The position numbers and the translations under genes were made by a program. The notes below the pieces were generated by a model. That model did no database searches and was not told the DNA's origin. It saw only the letters and a program-made list of their open reading frames with translations. Below, piece after piece: positions 9,601 to 15,085 of a stretch of DNA of 64,000 nucleotides. The number at the start of each line of letters is the position of its first letter. Position 1 is the first letter of the stretch. Source of the stretch: Microbispora siamensis (GTDB taxonomy: Bacteria > Actinomycetota > Actinomycetes > Streptosporangiales > Streptosporangiaceae); contig NZ_BOOF01000043.1 in NCBI RefSeq assembly GCF_016863095.1, forward strand, positions 1 through 64,000. The letters are read 5' to 3'.

Positions 9601-10306
9601 CGAGGATGCGGCCGAGCAGGCCGGCCCGGACCGAGGCCAGCACGGTCCCTCTGGCGAGCGCCTGGGCCGCGGCGGGACGGCCCGCGGCGAGGGCGAGCTG
9701 TTCGAGGATCTTCTCCATCTCGGCGCGGGCGCGGGCGGCGATCGGCCCGATGAACCGTGTGGAGGTCCCGGCGGAGTAGAAGGCCGCGACGAGCGCGATG
9801 AACGTGGCGATCAGCGCGATCCAGAACACCACGTTGTTGGACAACTTCGAATACTGGGTCGAGCGGGCATAGTTGTCGGCCTGCGCGGCGTAGGCGAAGT
9901 GGTTGTTCGCGACCCCGAGCAGGCCGGACTTCTCCGAGTAGTGCTCGCCGAGCCGGGTCAGGAACGCCTGCATCGACGGGCCCTGCATTCCGCTGAGCAC
10001 GGCGACGGCGGCGGTTCCCACCGGATCGATGGACTGTACGACGCTCACGGTCGCGGACCGGTGCGCCCGGGCGAGCTGCCACAGCAGGCTCTCGCTCGCC
10101 TCGGGCCATGTCTGGCCCGCCGTGAGCAGGGCGACGAGGTCGTCGGCCCAGGCGGGCAGCGACTCGCCCCAGGCGGGGGTCACGTCGACGACCGTGCCGC
10201 CGCCGTCGGCGAACTCGGGCAGCCCGTCGCCGGTCGAGGTGACGTCGCCGTTCGTCGTGGCCGGCTTGGCGCCGGAGCCCGTAACCGTCGTGGAGGAGTG
10301 CGTCAT
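659..10306 (-). CDS. Giant CpnT-like T7SS protein with WXG-like N-terminus and duplicated HEISD module
   Basis: The product is 3215 aa. Residues about 45-150 resemble the alpha-helical N-terminal domain of CpnT-type T7SS substrates (PAWADDLVALL, TWPEASE), and a hydrophobic segment follows at about 159-178. An Ala/Gly/Pro/Thr linker (about 410-625) and a second linker (about 782-855) separate further parts. A module of about 190 aa occurs twice, at about 856-1049 and again near the C-terminus at about 2975-3160; both copies contain FVADGR, LHEISD and ARY-x-EHA. A coiled coil lies at about 1075-1225. From about 1370 to 2740 there are repeated Gly/Ser-rich loops followed by strands of alternating hydrophobicity. 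It is the third gene of a YbaB-like/WXG-like/giant/small-gene operon. It is probably a secreted toxin, adhesin or channel; the activity is unknown. Confidence 0.85.
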   Translation of the reverse strand: MTHSSTTVTGSGAKPATTNGDVTSTGDGLPEFADGGGTVVDVTPAWGESLPAWADDLVALLTAGQTWPEASESLLWQLARAHRSATVSVVQSIDPVGTAAVAVLSGMQGPSMQAFLTRLGEHYSEKSGLLGVANNHFAYAAQADNYARSTQYSKLSNNVVFWIALIATFIALVAAFYSAGTSTRFIGPIAARARAEMEKILEQLALAAGRPAAAQALARGTVLASVRAGLLGRILANPLGRELFEEIGEEIAGDALAQSEQRKRGTRDGWDWKMTSAAALGAAGGAAVGMRAAHPISNLVNRMPLIRRLNTDAPGFGNAFKRFPGRALTTGLTNVIASPAGSVLANGLVYGQWELPDGESLLGAALSGAGRTNTISPFNPDVIEAVVSPRTALASAYDTSLRTDLTRALAGTSPDPTAGQPSGGAHTGGAGGPAATSGGAGHPAPTTPGASAQTASAAPSASGQPVATGPSPAQSAASTTNPGTAGPANAGGANPGSAGSGSTTNAGTANAAGAGTVNPGQAPTAAQSASGQPATANPAPASGASAPNPASAGSSNPAAASTPAAPTATPTPAVSTGTPSSVSSSGGTTSAAAASPAASAPATSPGTTGGSTSGSTAAAHASARTAVSDVLFTIAPDVLFLRDGRGARLTGPDGRPIQLSGEDMKVLADRLTARASEGVDTPRLRAEAAALLGARIAEESLGLPVEGALDALARLADATPDSRTAAVEVAGEVLEDNPRGWRPDRLSDAGAGLVEEALAVPPRGPDHALRVGRSSDTAADIVRRAETLAGIPSANGTNGTANPASGGQATAASTGVPSSNTGTAPATNSGQTANPPGPSAAPSGTRPGPRTTRGRGRVTARPIARSLFVADGRPPHLADVSPQEVEQGFLSLHASDVAPDVTGLSTAGEQTVVVDSGRRGAQHFRYEIGRVPDGRLARTRVRSGTADDPHVVRLSPRLANDILPRVWLHEISDVFQRMSGPRQGVIRSFLSSTAEPDATACVTARYREHALLDRQWRAAPAQERPAIAHEIEQLGREIERLGHLAPAPPWSAPRPPSAASPTTSSGPAPQTSTAQNPTASDPVADLLGLARTQRETMANAADELLKAVKEKIGSTRAARADANKAEEAAAKASREEDRGAEERRRKALADRDVHRASAERARRSKEAYARAMRRAVEARTAYETLENALNALPAGRTSTLPAEIARLAREAEAAHTAYKEAVADALPSPEAMTEGTPAGRLPHLERLTQVVNEMLERAGIDHRYAPDELSQVLRSNFRWLVSQDGVVLRVGRGTRAELRLRLKVTDLVEVFGHPVRHSQSMLGQLPQGGRSASATANRAVRLAPNLDVNALTKPWQDVHWLGMLMKFGVFKAGATFGRSESFSGNASDFALAGAVQDNAGEALVLDGLASAEVELRTATGTETARVDSGTADDAQSLRVYLPHTHAQRGPAEVTRLSRKEWQRTPFPEHAVTGLTGLQDLAERTAERTGHSEIGGMTRDQILTIMTKELPARLGEAINDPEGLRRPITVNGRVVGHVRIKTRVVMDTARPVGTPSSKHRLERLRVGFSGASGSRSAGRSFEVKGTAGVQLPVGDQHMLHAAGLGGYKTATPRLTGGLGRSWSRSRSMSAGGTAIRPSVQRWAGHTQAYALELEHTVTVQLNTDDAPRAPLSGRSTGLFRMPEPQAYRYGLPVDRSALLKDGRLRDDPKPGVPKGRLPRLPGWARGAAGGITGAGPALVQASERPESVRNFDEARANVVTQLRALGLLPDENGRLSRDPLTRASQIANMIEVAEQFSPARLQTGYDQALQDGILLDLVSQGIGRASRHFTVRIRFTQSGQEEFLGTSAADVPADLDISSETSGRTVSRSRGGARDIGPALGLETKPGEAGSTGGDGGFHWNKGRTTGTTLNDTGNQVTLMEGTSPAAVFEVPHRLVVDVIENGKVTPLAQSDDVWMRVLLPSDLLPEDRTEPSPSHPTSSEALSLATLLHVDGTGVLDALQSVLPKAMRPGSVSFHHLAEAFNMRNLVSHPEWLLAAPDRPATTYSTALAVRPRGLRTHRASAWITARPGESTFVTAADMVIGDINFTMGAHTTRTETRGGRSVDASTGANEALPGPLGGKEGVGGSAAGSRSSSISDTAIWGRERLAIDTGKHYVFAMKADITVSGDETGNRRADAEPLRDRTVVYSLPERDALDLYGRGKLKLPLDQVADAVTRLLDGNLRLDPRTAVPLVRRYLADRARTRKDGRPRPDLEQKHPRDMLAERLAKDFPMSVAAEGNRLKHMHERLPDLATRVDVPDLYRDSLGESTVKTVDLKAPDGKETRLIDQVLDQIGKVAPGALKRDPVLLRSLFGDFAGKRWWGKIDDMSGPEGFVKTYSLKIGPHLTEDVTVRISAVLHGDQATYGGNVHNFGQILQDYTYTQEDRAESSGKTFGGNANAGAAQDTGSGGRAAATDRSHTGTASTGTQRTRIQRAAAFRGGQLVKHPVTITIEVERTSSRLRGGVAKITGVPPTSTTTLDGTMARVLPDGMVAKEGTVAARPPARPDVRRVVPPEVFVTERLRADDLLRAVFDRLSRTDLLGGATAMEHYAELAKALTGNGLTTRLERMTGPDGHRLIRLPMPGRPGQVVDVRIHADLSEPDPVALGLNDTELGQVDREQNTAGTATDRGQMLPLGRTYSGGHAAGAGADLGAGDQTAQSSSGSGGNRDETSVFEKGTGAKVRFRVDFDLRFEVRQVARDGAETVLRTVDIPHGTTGTAHLIMFQHALEEMLARRDAGVTRPRWDFHRQRAAAPGVFFSHDTVRTLAARQPSYDPAAPSRAMAEVLRGRTGTQPVGIIAEIGQANATAPGPMALVEEARLVARDLGADVHLHLTRPDGTVERYRATPAGELSGESFAEALGSVPPDLVALAERHGLDLRDLYGGRSDGFADRIGERLDALGVARPAPADPGWPVPETAADGTWGGNPLVTAPLAGNVTAEPIPRTAFVADGRAPHLPDLSNAEIPAAVADLRPADFGRGVHAVTATPDGTVVTVETARFGTERFVVLPEDPGGGRPGRTEVSAGTGPHVIRLAPRLAPDVVARVLLHEISDTLQKRAAAEQGTMRRFLNALDPGYDACASARYNEHAYLSRRWRATTSDEERARLRHEIEAVARDLAARGQAAPPPPWITVPPQAPVLDVWERMRRLSNPSGWEPPDDEDETVPAPKDPAQRQMRNV

Positions 10307-10308
10307 CG

Positions 10309-10659
10309 TCAGACCCGCTTCAGGATCTCGCGCACCTCTCTGGCCCTTTCGGCGTCCATTCCGCGGGCGTTCTCGGCGCTGCGCCGTACGGTCGGGCCGA
10401 GCTCGACCACCTTCGCGGCGAGTTCCTCACCCTGCTTCATCAGCGTGTCCGGACCATCGCCCTGCATGTAGGCGGAGCGGAAGGCGGCGCCGGCCGTGTC
10501 GTGCCCCCACGGCTCGGCGGCGTTGAGCCGGCGGATCTCCCGCAGGCTGGCGGCGTAGCCGCTCTCCGCCTCGGACGACGCGGCGTGCCACTGCGACAGG
10601 CCCTTCGCGAGCTGCTGCGGGCGGATGTCGACGTAATTCACCTCGAACAGCTCGCTCAT
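10309..10659 (-). CDS. Small WXG100-like T7SS protein
   Basis: The product is 116 aa, helical, with no signal peptide. A PWG turn near the middle (EPWGHDTAGAAF) sits between two predicted helices, as in WXG100-like or EspC-like substrates and partners. The start at 10659 is preferred because a GAGGGGGTGG ribosome site lies just before it; a start at 10692 would add eleven Arg/Gly-rich residues. The stop is two bases before the giant gene's start. This suggests it is a co-secreted partner or chaperone of the giant, although the pairing is inferred from position. Confidence 0.65.
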   Translation of the reverse strand: MSELFEVNYVDIRPQQLAKGLSQWHAASSEAESGYAASLREIRRLNAAEPWGHDTAGAAFRSAYMQGDGPDTLMKQGEELAAKVVELGPTVRRSAENARGMDAERAREVREILKRV

Positions 10660-10692
10660 GCCACCCCCTCGCCTGGCGGCTCGGGGTCGCAT

Positions 10693-10724
10693 GAGCGAAT
10701 CGCACTGTGCTTATCGATTCGCTC
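10693..10724. repeat. Intergenic inverted repeat inside the giant-gene operon
   Basis: GAGCGAATCG (10693-10702) and CGATTCGCTC (10715-10724) form a perfect 10-bp stem with a 12-nt loop, between the YbaB-like and WXG-like genes. There is no T-run on either strand. It could be an mRNA processing or stability element, or an attenuator, between the operon's first gene and the rest. A short CTCGCT-rich stretch (10720-10738) lies beside it. Confidence 0.6.
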
Positions 10725-10735
10725 GCTCCGCTCGC

Positions 10736-11158
10736 TCATGGGCTCTCCGTCATCCGCTTCGGCATCTGCATCGACATCTGCTCGAGCACGGCGTCGAGGT
10801 CACCGTCGATGTGCGCCCTCATCTGCTCGGCGGGGATGAGCGGCGCGAAGATCTCGACGACCCGGTCCTGGGCCTTGGCCACGGCGGCGTGGATGGTCTG
10901 CGTGATGGCGTCGGCCAGACCGCGCGCGTCCTGCCGCCGGTAGATGCGCGGGTCGAGGTCGAGCCTGATCAGGTCGCCGTTCGCGCCGACGGTGGCCGCC
11001 ACGAGCCCGTCACGCGACTTCTCCGTCACCTGCACGGCACGCGCCTTCTCGTGCAGCGCGGGCGCCTCCTCCTGCAGGCGCATGAACGTGGCCCGCAGTT
11101 CCTCGGCGTACGCCCGCATTCCGGCGGCGTCCGGCGTCTGTCCCCCGGTCGTGTTCAT
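10736..11158 (-). CDS. YbaB/EbfC-family-like protein, first gene of the giant-protein operon
   Basis: The product is about 140 aa. A helical N-terminus is followed by the signature strands VAATVGANGDLIRLDLDPRI and then a long C-terminal helix, which is the YbaB/EbfC fold. Classical members are small dimeric nucleoid-associated proteins. Versions inside actinobacterial T7SS loci are of unproven function, and DNA binding, regulation or chaperoning are all possible. An in-frame GTG immediately upstream (11161) is an alternative start. It is one of four such genes in this T7SS region (the others at 21165, 23274 and 23648). Confidence 0.7.
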   Translation of the reverse strand: MNTTGGQTPDAAGMRAYAEELRATFMRLQEEAPALHEKARAVQVTEKSRDGLVAATVGANGDLIRLDLDPRIYRRQDARGLADAITQTIHAAVAKAQDRVVEIFAPLIPAEQMRAHIDGDLDAVLEQMSMQMPKRMTESP

Positions 11159-11176
11159 CACCCCGATCGACCGCGT

Positions 11177-12043
11177 TCACCCCAATGATGATCTATGTCC
11201 AATATCCGGGATTATCACACCTTCGTTTGACATCCGGCTAGTGACGCCTCTGGCGTACCGCGCGGGTGTGGTGCCGACGTGCCGGGTGAAGTGCCGGTTC
11301 AGGTGCGCCTGGTCGTGGAATCCCACGCTCGTCGCCACGTCGGCGGGCCGTTGACCGCTCAGCAGGAGCCTGCGCGCCAGTTCGATGCGCTTGCCCGTGA
11401 GATAGGCGTGTGGCGGCAGGCCGTACGTCCGCGTGAAGCAGCGGATCAGGTGTGTCGGGTGGGAGTGGAGGACGTCGGCGGCCTCCCGTATCGACAGACC
11501 CGCCCGGACCCGGGCGTCCAGCAGTTCGCGCAGCTCCACGGCCAACCGGTGCGCCTCACGGCCGGGTGTGCGATGCCGGAACGCGTCGAGATGGAAGCGC
11601 AGTCTCTCCGCGACGAGAAGAAGGCGCGATTCGGCCTCGAGCGCCTCTCCCGGATGACCGACAGCGTGATGCAGTTGGTGGATTCGGTGACGCAGTAGTG
11701 GGTCGGCGAGGATCGGAGCGTCCACCGCCCTACCGGTGAGGCGCTCCGGCAGCACCGTGGTGTCCAGATAGAGCACGCGCTTGCGGAAACCGGCGGCGGT
11801 GACGGTCCTGCCGTCATGCCGGACGCCGGGCGGCAGGAGCAGAACGGCGGAAAGGTCGGCTGCCGCGTGCCGGCGACGGTCCAGTCCGAAGTCGACCGCG
11901 CCGTCATCGAGGATCATCAGGTCCCACGTGTCGTGGGTGTGAGCCGGATAGGCGTGATCGGTGAAGTGCGCGTGGAAGACCTCGGCGATGCCCGGCACCG
12001 GCGGCCGCCAGGCCCTGATCGTCGGCGGGCGGTGAGCGATCAC
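11177..12043 (-). CDS. AraC-family transcriptional regulator
   Basis: The product is about 288 aa. The N-terminal cupin-like sensing domain has a PAHTHDTWDLMIL strand and a PPGVRHDG turn. The C-terminal AraC HTH pair is clear (LSIREAADVL, then DVATSVGFHDQAHLNRHF, ending in GTTPARYA). The frame can extend to a TTG at 12058. However, a TACGTT -10-like box (12050-12055) lies six bases before the GTG at 12043, so a leaderless GTG start is preferred. It diverges from the small cupin gene at 12143, which is the likely target; the shared 99-bp region would hold its operator. The inducer is unknown. It sits only 18 bp downstream of the start of the oppositely organised T7SS operon and is probably unrelated to secretion. 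Confidence 0.88.
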   Translation of the reverse strand: MIAHRPPTIRAWRPPVPGIAEVFHAHFTDHAYPAHTHDTWDLMILDDGAVDFGLDRRRHAAADLSAVLLLPPGVRHDGRTVTAAGFRKRVLYLDTTVLPERLTGRAVDAPILADPLLRHRIHQLHHAVGHPGEALEAESRLLLVAERLRFHLDAFRHRTPGREAHRLAVELRELLDARVRAGLSIREAADVLHSHPTHLIRCFTRTYGLPPHAYLTGKRIELARRLLLSGQRPADVATSVGFHDQAHLNRHFTRHVGTTPARYARGVTSRMSNEGVIIPDIGHRSSLG

Positions 12044-12142
12044 GCTAGGAACGTACAAGACGGGCGGCGGTGGAGCGGGCCACGCTCATCACATCCGCCA
12101 TCGCCCTACCCAGGCGGTGCATGTCCCGAAAGGTGCCACAGG

Positions 12143-12523
12143 GTGTCCGTTTCCCTCGATCCCGTCAACATCGCCCGCAAGCTCTCCCAATTCGACGAGT
12201 TGTGGACGCAGAAGAAGATCGCCGAGCTCAACGACTACGAAGTCAAGCTCGCCAAGCTGAAGGGGGAGTTCGTCTGGCACACCCATCCGGAGACCGACGA
12301 GCTGTTCGTGGTGATCAGCGGCCGGCTCACCATCCAGCTCCGGGAAGGGGACGTCGTCCTCGGACCCGGCGAACTCTACGTGGTGCCGCGTGGTGTCGAG
12401 CACTGCCCCGTGGCCGAGGAGGAGACGGCCATCATGCTGGTGGAGCCGATCGGGACGCTCAACACCGGTGACACCGAAGGTCCGATGACCAAGGCCGCCG
12501 AACCCCTCGAGCAGCTCGGGTAG
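12143..12523 (+). CDS. Small cupin-domain protein
   Basis: The product is 126 aa, a single conserved-barrel cupin. Cupin motif 1 is visible as WHTHPETDELFVVISG and motif 2 as VPRGVEHCPV, so the usual metal-binding His residues are present. The GTG at 12143 is chosen because a GAAAGG ribosome site lies nine bases upstream and the sequence before it is out of character. The reaction cannot be inferred; such proteins are often isomerases, dioxygenases or sugar/aromatic binding proteins. It is divergent from the AraC regulator, with which it probably forms a regulated pair. Confidence 0.85.
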   Translation: MSVSLDPVNIARKLSQFDELWTQKKIAELNDYEVKLAKLKGEFVWHTHPETDELFVVISGRLTIQLREGDVVLGPGELYVVPRGVEHCPVAEEETAIMLVEPIGTLNTGDTEGPMTKAAEPLEQLG

Positions 12524-12640
12524 CGAGAGCCCCCTCATCACCCCGCGAGGGCGTGCCGAGCTGGGCATGGACCGGCCGGACAACGGCGTGGCGCGGAATC
12601 TCCACGGTGTGCTCCTCGGAGATGTCGTGAGGGCGGCGGA

Positions 12641-12979
12641 TCACGCGCCGGAGAACCTCTTCGCGAGGTCCCGGGCCCATTGCGCGGCCTTGGCCGCCTG
12701 GTCGCCGGTGACGGGCGCGCCGGGCATCCGGCTCAGGCGCTCCACCTGCTCGGCGTAGCGCAGGTGCTCCCGGTGAGCGTGTTCCCGGCAGGCGAGGCAG
12801 GTGACGCTTTCCGGACGGACCGAGGTCATCGCATAGGGCACGCGGAGTCCGCACCCGGTGGTGACGACATCCGGCGCGTCGGGCGCGCGCCCCAACGACG
12901 ACGCGATCAGATTGCGGTAGGCGGCACCGGCCTGCATCACCTGTCGCTCGACGTGGATGTGCGGATCGGTCTCGCTCAT
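12641..12979 (-). CDS. Hypothetical protein with CxxC zinc-finger-like motif
   Basis: The product is 112 aa and was not recognised. The middle carries TTGCGLRVPYAM, then VTCLACREHAHREH, a Cys/Cys-x2-Cys/His arrangement that could bind one zinc ion. The rest is predicted helical. A clean ATG at 12979 and codon bias like the neighbours support a real gene. It stands alone between the cupin gene and the SseB operon, 34 bp downstream of that operon's last stop, and could be its distal gene. No function is proposed. Confidence 0.6.
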   Translation of the reverse strand: MSETDPHIHVERQVMQAGAAYRNLIASSLGRAPDAPDVVTTGCGLRVPYAMTSVRPESVTCLACREHAHREHLRYAEQVERLSRMPGAPVTGDQAAKAAQWARDLAKRFSGA

Positions 12980-13013
12980 CTGCGTCCGGCCTCCGATCCG
13001 AGTCGTCCCGCAA

Positions 13014-14318
13014 TCAGGTTAATGCGCCGAGCCCCAGGTCGAGGGGCTCGGCATGCTCGCGTACCTCGCTCACCTCGGCGCGGGCCACCCAGCGCCGGTG
13101 GACGCCCCGCTCGATCCGCTCCATGCCGAGCGCCCGCGCCACCGGCAGCCGCCCGCCGGTGTATTCGAGCAGCAGCTCGCCTGCGCGCTCGTCCCGTACG
13201 AGGCAGGGGGCGCCACGCCACGCGCACACCCGCGTGACGTGGAAGACGGCCTCGCACTCCTCGGCGGGCACCGACCGCACGAAGCGGCCCGGGGCCCGCT
13301 CCTCGAACCCGTCGGCCGGCCCGTCGCCGAGCAGCCGGATCAGCAGCCCGTCGTGTCCCGGGTCGGGATTGGCCGGAAAGCCGGCTCCCCGCCAGCGCGC
13401 CCGGTAGCAGCTCGCCGTGGCCTGCGCCGGAGCCTGCGCCGGGTGCTCGCCGGGCATCCAGCGGCCGAGGTCGCCGTCGTAGACCGCGCGTACGGTCTCG
13501 GTCCCGGCCGCGGTCAGCTCGACGATCTCCGAGCCGTGCGGCAGCCGTACGGCGTCCACCTTGTACTCACGGACCAAGGAGTCCACGTTCGGCGCGAGGC
13601 CCATGCCGGCGAACGGCGGCTCCTCGATGACCCAGCCCGCCACCGCCGCCATGCCCGCCTCGTGGGTCCCGCCGTACGGCGTGCGGTAGAGGTTGAGCCC
13701 CACCGTGCGCCACCGCAGCAGGAACAGCGAGCCCTCGCCGCTGAGCAGGCCGTCGTCGGCGCCCCGGCCGAGGGCGTCGGCGAGCACGGCCGGCGTCGCC
13801 ACGTGCGCGACGTCGAGCGCGTGGTGGCAGTAGCCGGAGACCCGCGACTCCCCCTCTCCGAGGTAGGCCCGCAGGTCGTGCGGCGTCAGCGGCTTCTGCA
13901 CGACCGGCAGCGCGGGCTCGGGCTCCGCCCTGCGGTCCTGCGCGAGGGTGGGGACCGCGAGCCTGGCGACGGTCCCCGGTTCGAGCAGGAAGCGCACCGG
14001 CAGGCCGGGGTTGACGGCGAGGCCCCACCGGGGATCGGGCCAGCCGGCGGCCAGCTCGACCAGCGAGGTGATCCTGACCCGCGACAGTCCCGTGGCCGCC
14101 CGCATCGCCTCGACCGACGTGTAGGCGGGCAGCCACACCCGGTCGGGCGCGGTGATCGTCGGCCAGGCGGCGTCACCGTCCGGCGGCACGGGCAGCGCCA
14201 GCTCGGTGTCCCTGAGCATGCTCAGGCAGAGCGCGATGTCCCCCGCCTCGTACGCCGCCCCGAGCCGCCGTTCGAACGCGCTCGCGGCCCAGTCCGTCAC
14301 CGGCCGCCGGTCGGTCAC
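13014..14318 (-). CDS. SseB-domain protein of a T7SS operon
   Basis: The product is 434 aa. Residues about 5-115 match the SseB N-terminal domain found in many actinobacterial T7SS-linked proteins: an acidic helix, then RVWLPAYTSVEAMRAATG and a WGLAVNPGLPVRFLLEPG strand. The C-terminal half is a soluble domain of unknown fold. The GTG start (14318) overlaps the upstream gene's stop as GTGA, so the two are coupled. The third codon from the end is TTA (13020-13022 on the complement), which is rare in high-GC actinomycetes and could make expression depend on the TTA-reading tRNA. Role: cytosolic T7SS accessory or chaperone, by family association only. Confidence 0.75.
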   Translation of the reverse strand: MTDRRPVTDWAASAFERRLGAAYEAGDIALCLSMLRDTELALPVPPDGDAAWPTITAPDRVWLPAYTSVEAMRAATGLSRVRITSLVELAAGWPDPRWGLAVNPGLPVRFLLEPGTVARLAVPTLAQDRRAEPEPALPVVQKPLTPHDLRAYLGEGESRVSGYCHHALDVAHVATPAVLADALGRGADDGLLSGEGSLFLLRWRTVGLNLYRTPYGGTHEAGMAAVAGWVIEEPPFAGMGLAPNVDSLVREYKVDAVRLPHGSEIVELTAAGTETVRAVYDGDLGRWMPGEHPAQAPAQATASCYRARWRGAGFPANPDPGHDGLLIRLLGDGPADGFEERAPGRFVRSVPAEECEAVFHVTRVCAWRGAPCLVRDERAGELLLEYTGGRLPVARALGMERIERGVHRRWVARAEVSEVREHAEPLDLGLGALT

Positions 14319-15082
14319 AGGCTGAACGGCGGCAGGAAGGACGGCGCCTTCGTCCCGCCGAGGTCGCCGAGGTCGGGCTGGGGCTCGGTGAGACCACCGG
14401 TGGCCGGGTCGAAGGCCACCTTGGCCCTGGTGAGGTCGGGCACGTCGGCGGCGATCGCCGTCATGCCGGGGAACTTCGCGCTGGCCGCACTGTAGAGATA
14501 GCCGGACACGGTGAGGATGCCGGCGACCTTCCAGCTCGTCTTCATCATCGTGCCGACCACCTTCTGCGCCACCTGGCCCAGGCCGACCATCGCCCGCGCC
14601 ACCATGGGCCGGGTGGCGGCGAAGGTCAGCACCTGGCCCTTGCACGCCTGGCTGAACACGGCGACCGCCATGGCCGAGCCGCCGAGCGACAGGGACACCC
14701 AGCTCGCCGCGTCGTAGAGGTCGGCGCCCGAGTCGAGGCTGCCGCTCACGCACTCCCTGCACCTCTCGAAGTTGTCGAGCTGCGTGTTCAGCTCGGCGTG
14801 CTTCTCCTTGAGTGTGGCGAGCATCTTCCCCTTCAGATGCCCGTCGGACTCGAGCGCGGTGAACTGCCGGTCCAGGTCCGTGCGCAGCGCGGCGATGCCG
14901 GCCTGCTTCCCGTCGGCCGTGGGCTCCTCGCGCCACTGGCGCGCTCCCTGCCGCATCGCCTCCGGGTCTGAGATCATCGTCGTCAGCAGCCCCGCCAGCG
15001 GCCATCCCGTCCCTTCGATGCGCGCCGCCGCGGCGGCCATGCCGGCGCCCGTGATGAACCTGCCCGTCGCCAGGTCTGCCAT
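14315..15082 (-). CDS. WXG-like membrane-associated T7SS protein
   Basis: The product is 255 aa. Residues 1-115 are long helices rich in Ala, Glu and Lys (with a CRECVSG break), in the style of WXG100-related helical hairpins. Two hydrophobic stretches (ASWVSLSLGGSAMAVAVFSQAC and the region around VGTMMKTSWKVAGILTV) look membrane-interacting. The C-terminus is Pro-rich. It starts three bases after the Gly-rich gene's stop, with a GGAGGAGG ribosome site inside that gene's end, and overlaps the SseB gene by four bases. It is thus the middle gene of a tight three-gene T7SS operon. The precise role is unknown. Confidence 0.65.
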   Translation of the reverse strand: MADLATGRFITGAGMAAAAARIEGTGWPLAGLLTTMISDPEAMRQGARQWREEPTADGKQAGIAALRTDLDRQFTALESDGHLKGKMLATLKEKHAELNTQLDNFERCRECVSGSLDSGADLYDAASWVSLSLGGSAMAVAVFSQACKGQVLTFAATRPMVARAMVGLGQVAQKVVGTMMKTSWKVAGILTVSGYLYSAASAKFPGMTAIAADVPDLTRAKVAFDPATGGLTEPQPDLGDLGGTKAPSFLPPFSL

Positions 15083-15085
15083 CTC

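Noticed and set aside
659-10306. Giant protein as a polyketide or non-ribosomal peptide synthase
   Set aside because: No ketosynthase, adenylation or carrier-protein motifs; the N-terminus and context are T7SS.
13014-15005. A single 663-residue protein joining the SseB gene to upstream sequence
   Set aside because: The upstream part is out of frame with the membrane WXG-like gene; a GTG at 14318 overlapping that gene's stop gives the natural SseB N-terminus.
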